Origin: Acidimicrobiaceae bacterium
Lineage (GTDB): Bacteria > Actinomycetota > Acidimicrobiia > Acidimicrobiales > Bog-793
NCBI GenBank assembly: GCA_027306925.1
Contig: DAHUXW010000058.1
Coordinates: forward strand, 1 to 53,640
Reading direction: 5' to 3'
DNA: 53,640 nucleotides
Shown here: positions 52,202 through 53,640 of the stretch, one piece after another
Layout: each line of letters opens with the position of its first letter
Position numbering within the stretch: position 1 is the first letter of the stretch
The notes under the pieces: generated by a model
What the model was told of the DNA's origin: nothing
Database searches by the model: none
The model's input: only the letters and a program-made list of their open reading frames with translations
Position numbers and translations under genes: made by a program

Positions 52202-53599
52202 TCACGCGCTGGAGCCGGCGCCGGCCGGCGCGGCGACCCGCTCGTAGGCGGGCAGGTGGCGGAGCACCTGGGCGTCCCAGGCGAAGACCAGCCGGGGGGC
52301 GCTCGTGGGTCGCACGACGAGCACCGTGTAGGAGCGGAGCGCCGCGGCGTACCCGACGCCCGCGACGCACGTCCTGCAGTCGGTCCCCGAGTAGCGGCCG
52401 AGGAGCTCCATCCGGTGCCCCCAGCAGCCAGCGGCCGACGGGCCCGAGCAGTCGACGTTGCTCGTCGCGGCGCGGCTCCCTCCCCACCCGTCGTCGTAGA
52501 CCCAGTCGCGCACCGCGGCGAGCGCGTTCGGCTCACCTCCCGCCCACGTCCCTCCGAGCCCGTAGACGTCGCCGACGACCGCGACGTGCACCGGGCCGTA
52601 GGACGTGCGCGTCGCCGGGTCCCGCGAGCGCGCGGCTCCCTGCTGCGCTGCCGCGTCGAGGGGCGCGACGAGCCCGGCCAGCGGCGGGACGCCCCGCACG
52701 ATCCGCTCCAGGTTCACGAGCACGAATAGCTGCTCGCCGGTGCCGAGCCGCGCGAACCCGGACGGGAGCACGAGCGGCCGGAGGCGCTCGGCCGTACGGC
52801 CCCGGTCGACCGCGGCGAGCGCGAGTCGCATGCACCCGGGCGCGTCCGGGGTCGGGGTCTGCGGCCCGCGCGCGTAGCACGGGGACGCGCACGTCTCGGT
52901 GCCGGACGCGCCGACGGTGCACGGACCGCTGGACTGGACGAGCGGCGGCGGCGCGAGGTCGCGCGGCGGGTTCGGGATCCGGTAGGGGACCGCGGCGACG
53001 CGCGGCCGCTGCGCGACGAAGTCGACGACGACGCGGGTCGTGCACGTCGTCGTCACGAGCGGCGAGCCCGGGCCACACAGCTGGCCCGGGGCGAGAAGCG
53101 CCGGGTCGACCACCGCGACCGTGACCGCGACCGCTCCCGCACGGCGCGGGCGGATCGCGAATGTCGCGACCCCCGCCGCGTCCGTCGCCTGCCCCGCCGG
53201 GCCGGCGAGCTGTGCACCCGCGGTGACGGTCGCGTGGACGAGCACCCCGGCACCCGGGAGCGCCGACGCAGCGCCCGCGTGGGTGCACGCGAGGCGGACG
53301 CGCACGGACGCGTCACGGCTCGACGCTCCCGAGAAGGAGCCCTCGGTGACGGTCGCCGTCGCCCCCATCGCGACCGCGCCGACGCAGGGGCCGGCTGCGG
53401 CTGTCGCCGGGCCCGGCACGGCGACGAGCCCGGTACCCGCCCGCTCCCGCGTGGCCCGTGCCGCAGCCGCACCCGCGGCCGACGTCGCCGCGACCCCGAA
53501 CGCCGAGGCGGCCGCGACCCCGAACGCCGAGGCGACCACGACCGCGGCCGCACGAGCGGTCGCGCGGTGGCGCGAACCGCGAGCTCCCACACGGGTCAT
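52202..53599 (-). CDS. Secreted Cys-rich protein, CAP-like C-terminal domain
   Basis: 465 residues. A basic start and an Ala-rich hydrophobic segment with an internal ASAFGVAA duplication act as signal peptide. Then comes an Ig-like beta region (about 70-200, with ATVTEGSFSG, VVVDFV) and a C-terminal domain of about 180 residues: LFVLVNLERIVRGVPPLAGLV, GGTWAGGEPNALAAVRDWVYDDGWGG and WGHRMELLG. That pattern resembles CAP/SCP-type extracellular proteins of actinobacteria. Twelve or more Cys residues suggest disulfides. Enzyme activity is not evident. The ATG lies 41 bp from the window end. Confidence 0.6.
   Translation of the reverse strand: MTRVGARGSRHRATARAAAVVVASAFGVAAASAFGVAATSAAGAAAARATRERAGTGLVAVPGPATAAAGPCVGAVAMGATATVTEGSFSGASSRDASVRVRLACTHAGAASALPGAGVLVHATVTAGAQLAGPAGQATDAAGVATFAIRPRRAGAVAVTVAVVDPALLAPGQLCGPGSPLVTTTCTTRVVVDFVAQRPRVAAVPYRIPNPPRDLAPPPLVQSSGPCTVGASGTETCASPCYARGPQTPTPDAPGCMRLALAAVDRGRTAERLRPLVLPSGFARLGTGEQLFVLVNLERIVRGVPPLAGLVAPLDAAAQQGAARSRDPATRTSYGPVHVAVVGDVYGLGGTWAGGEPNALAAVRDWVYDDGWGGSRAATSNVDCSGPSAAGCWGHRMELLGRYSGTDCRTCVAGVGYAAALRSYTVLVVRPTSAPRLVFAWDAQVLRHLPAYERVAAPAGAGSSA
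53490..53534. repeat. 24-bp direct repeat in a signal-peptide coding region
   Basis: Identical 21-bp blocks at 53490-53510 and 53514-53534 duplicate the ASAFGVAA-coding segment in the signal peptide of the secreted Cys-rich protein. Confidence 0.85.
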
Positions 53600-53640
53600 G
53601 GCGCGCGCCGTCGCATCCCCGCCATCGTTGCACCGCGCCC

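Overview
The window is a high-GC bacterial chromosome segment whose gene content points to Actinomycetota. Diagnostic genes are a cwlM homologue next to trxA/trxB, a DUF6049 secreted protein next to murJ, a DUF5318 gene, an ino1 plus PadR pair, and an ATP-grasp/alpha-E/transglutaminase trio. A deep lineage such as Acidimicrobiia fits the mix, but that placement is inference. Coding is dense, and neighbouring genes often overlap by ATGA or GTGA. Many monocistronic genes have a TAnnnT hexamer 6 to 9 nt before an ATG or GTG, which suggests leaderless transcription is common.

Layout. (1) 1-14746 is an origin-flank block: jag, rsmG, a LAGLIDADG-like gene whose N-terminus is built from three parS-like repeats, parA, parB, cwlM, trxA, trxB, degV, murJ, a DUF6049 gene, an HDAC-like deacetylase and pcnA. 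From memory this follows the M. tuberculosis order Rv3920c to Rv3907c, with DegV and a small membrane protein where rsmA/sigM would be. (2) 14768-21831 corresponds to the other M. tuberculosis origin flank, Rv0046c to Rv0058: ino1, PadR, DUF5318, panB, then rpsF-ssb-rpsR-rplI-dnaB. (3) 22024-27860 is accessory: an orphan DNA methyltransferase with an extra nuclease-like domain, two GGDEF proteins, an LprI-like protein, and a DUF2892 gene behind a CsoR/CstR-type operator. (4) 27911-34482 is envelope related: LCP ligase, DUF459 SGNH hydrolase, MBOAT acyltransferase, CDP-alcohol phosphatidyltransferase, small proteins and an S4-ASCH fusion. (5) 34687-39248 has an MFS exporter, a two-component system and a histidine phosphatase. 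(6) 39289-42715 is the transglutaminase/alpha-E/ATP-grasp operon. (7) 42792-47406 is a CarH-like cobalamin-binding regulator divergent from class I ribonucleotide reductase nrdAB, with tandem NrdR-like boxes and a palindrome between them. (8) 47426-53599 has a HAD phosphatase, a divergent yeiH/LysR pair with a LysR box, a DyP peroxidase and two secreted proteins.

Functionally the window combines chromosome replication and segregation (parABS, ssb, dnaB, nrdAB), thiol redox (trxAB, which can reduce NrdA), and cell-wall precursor export and control (murJ, cwlM, LCP, MBOAT/SGNH). The most interesting possible new system is the B12-binding repressor-like gene facing nrdAB. In Streptomyces a B12 riboswitch represses class Ia RNR; here a cobalamin-binding protein may do that job. 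Other leads are the S4-ASCH fusion, the methyltransferase with a degenerate nuclease-like tail, the parS-encoding gene start, and the CwlM amidase domain lacking zinc ligands.
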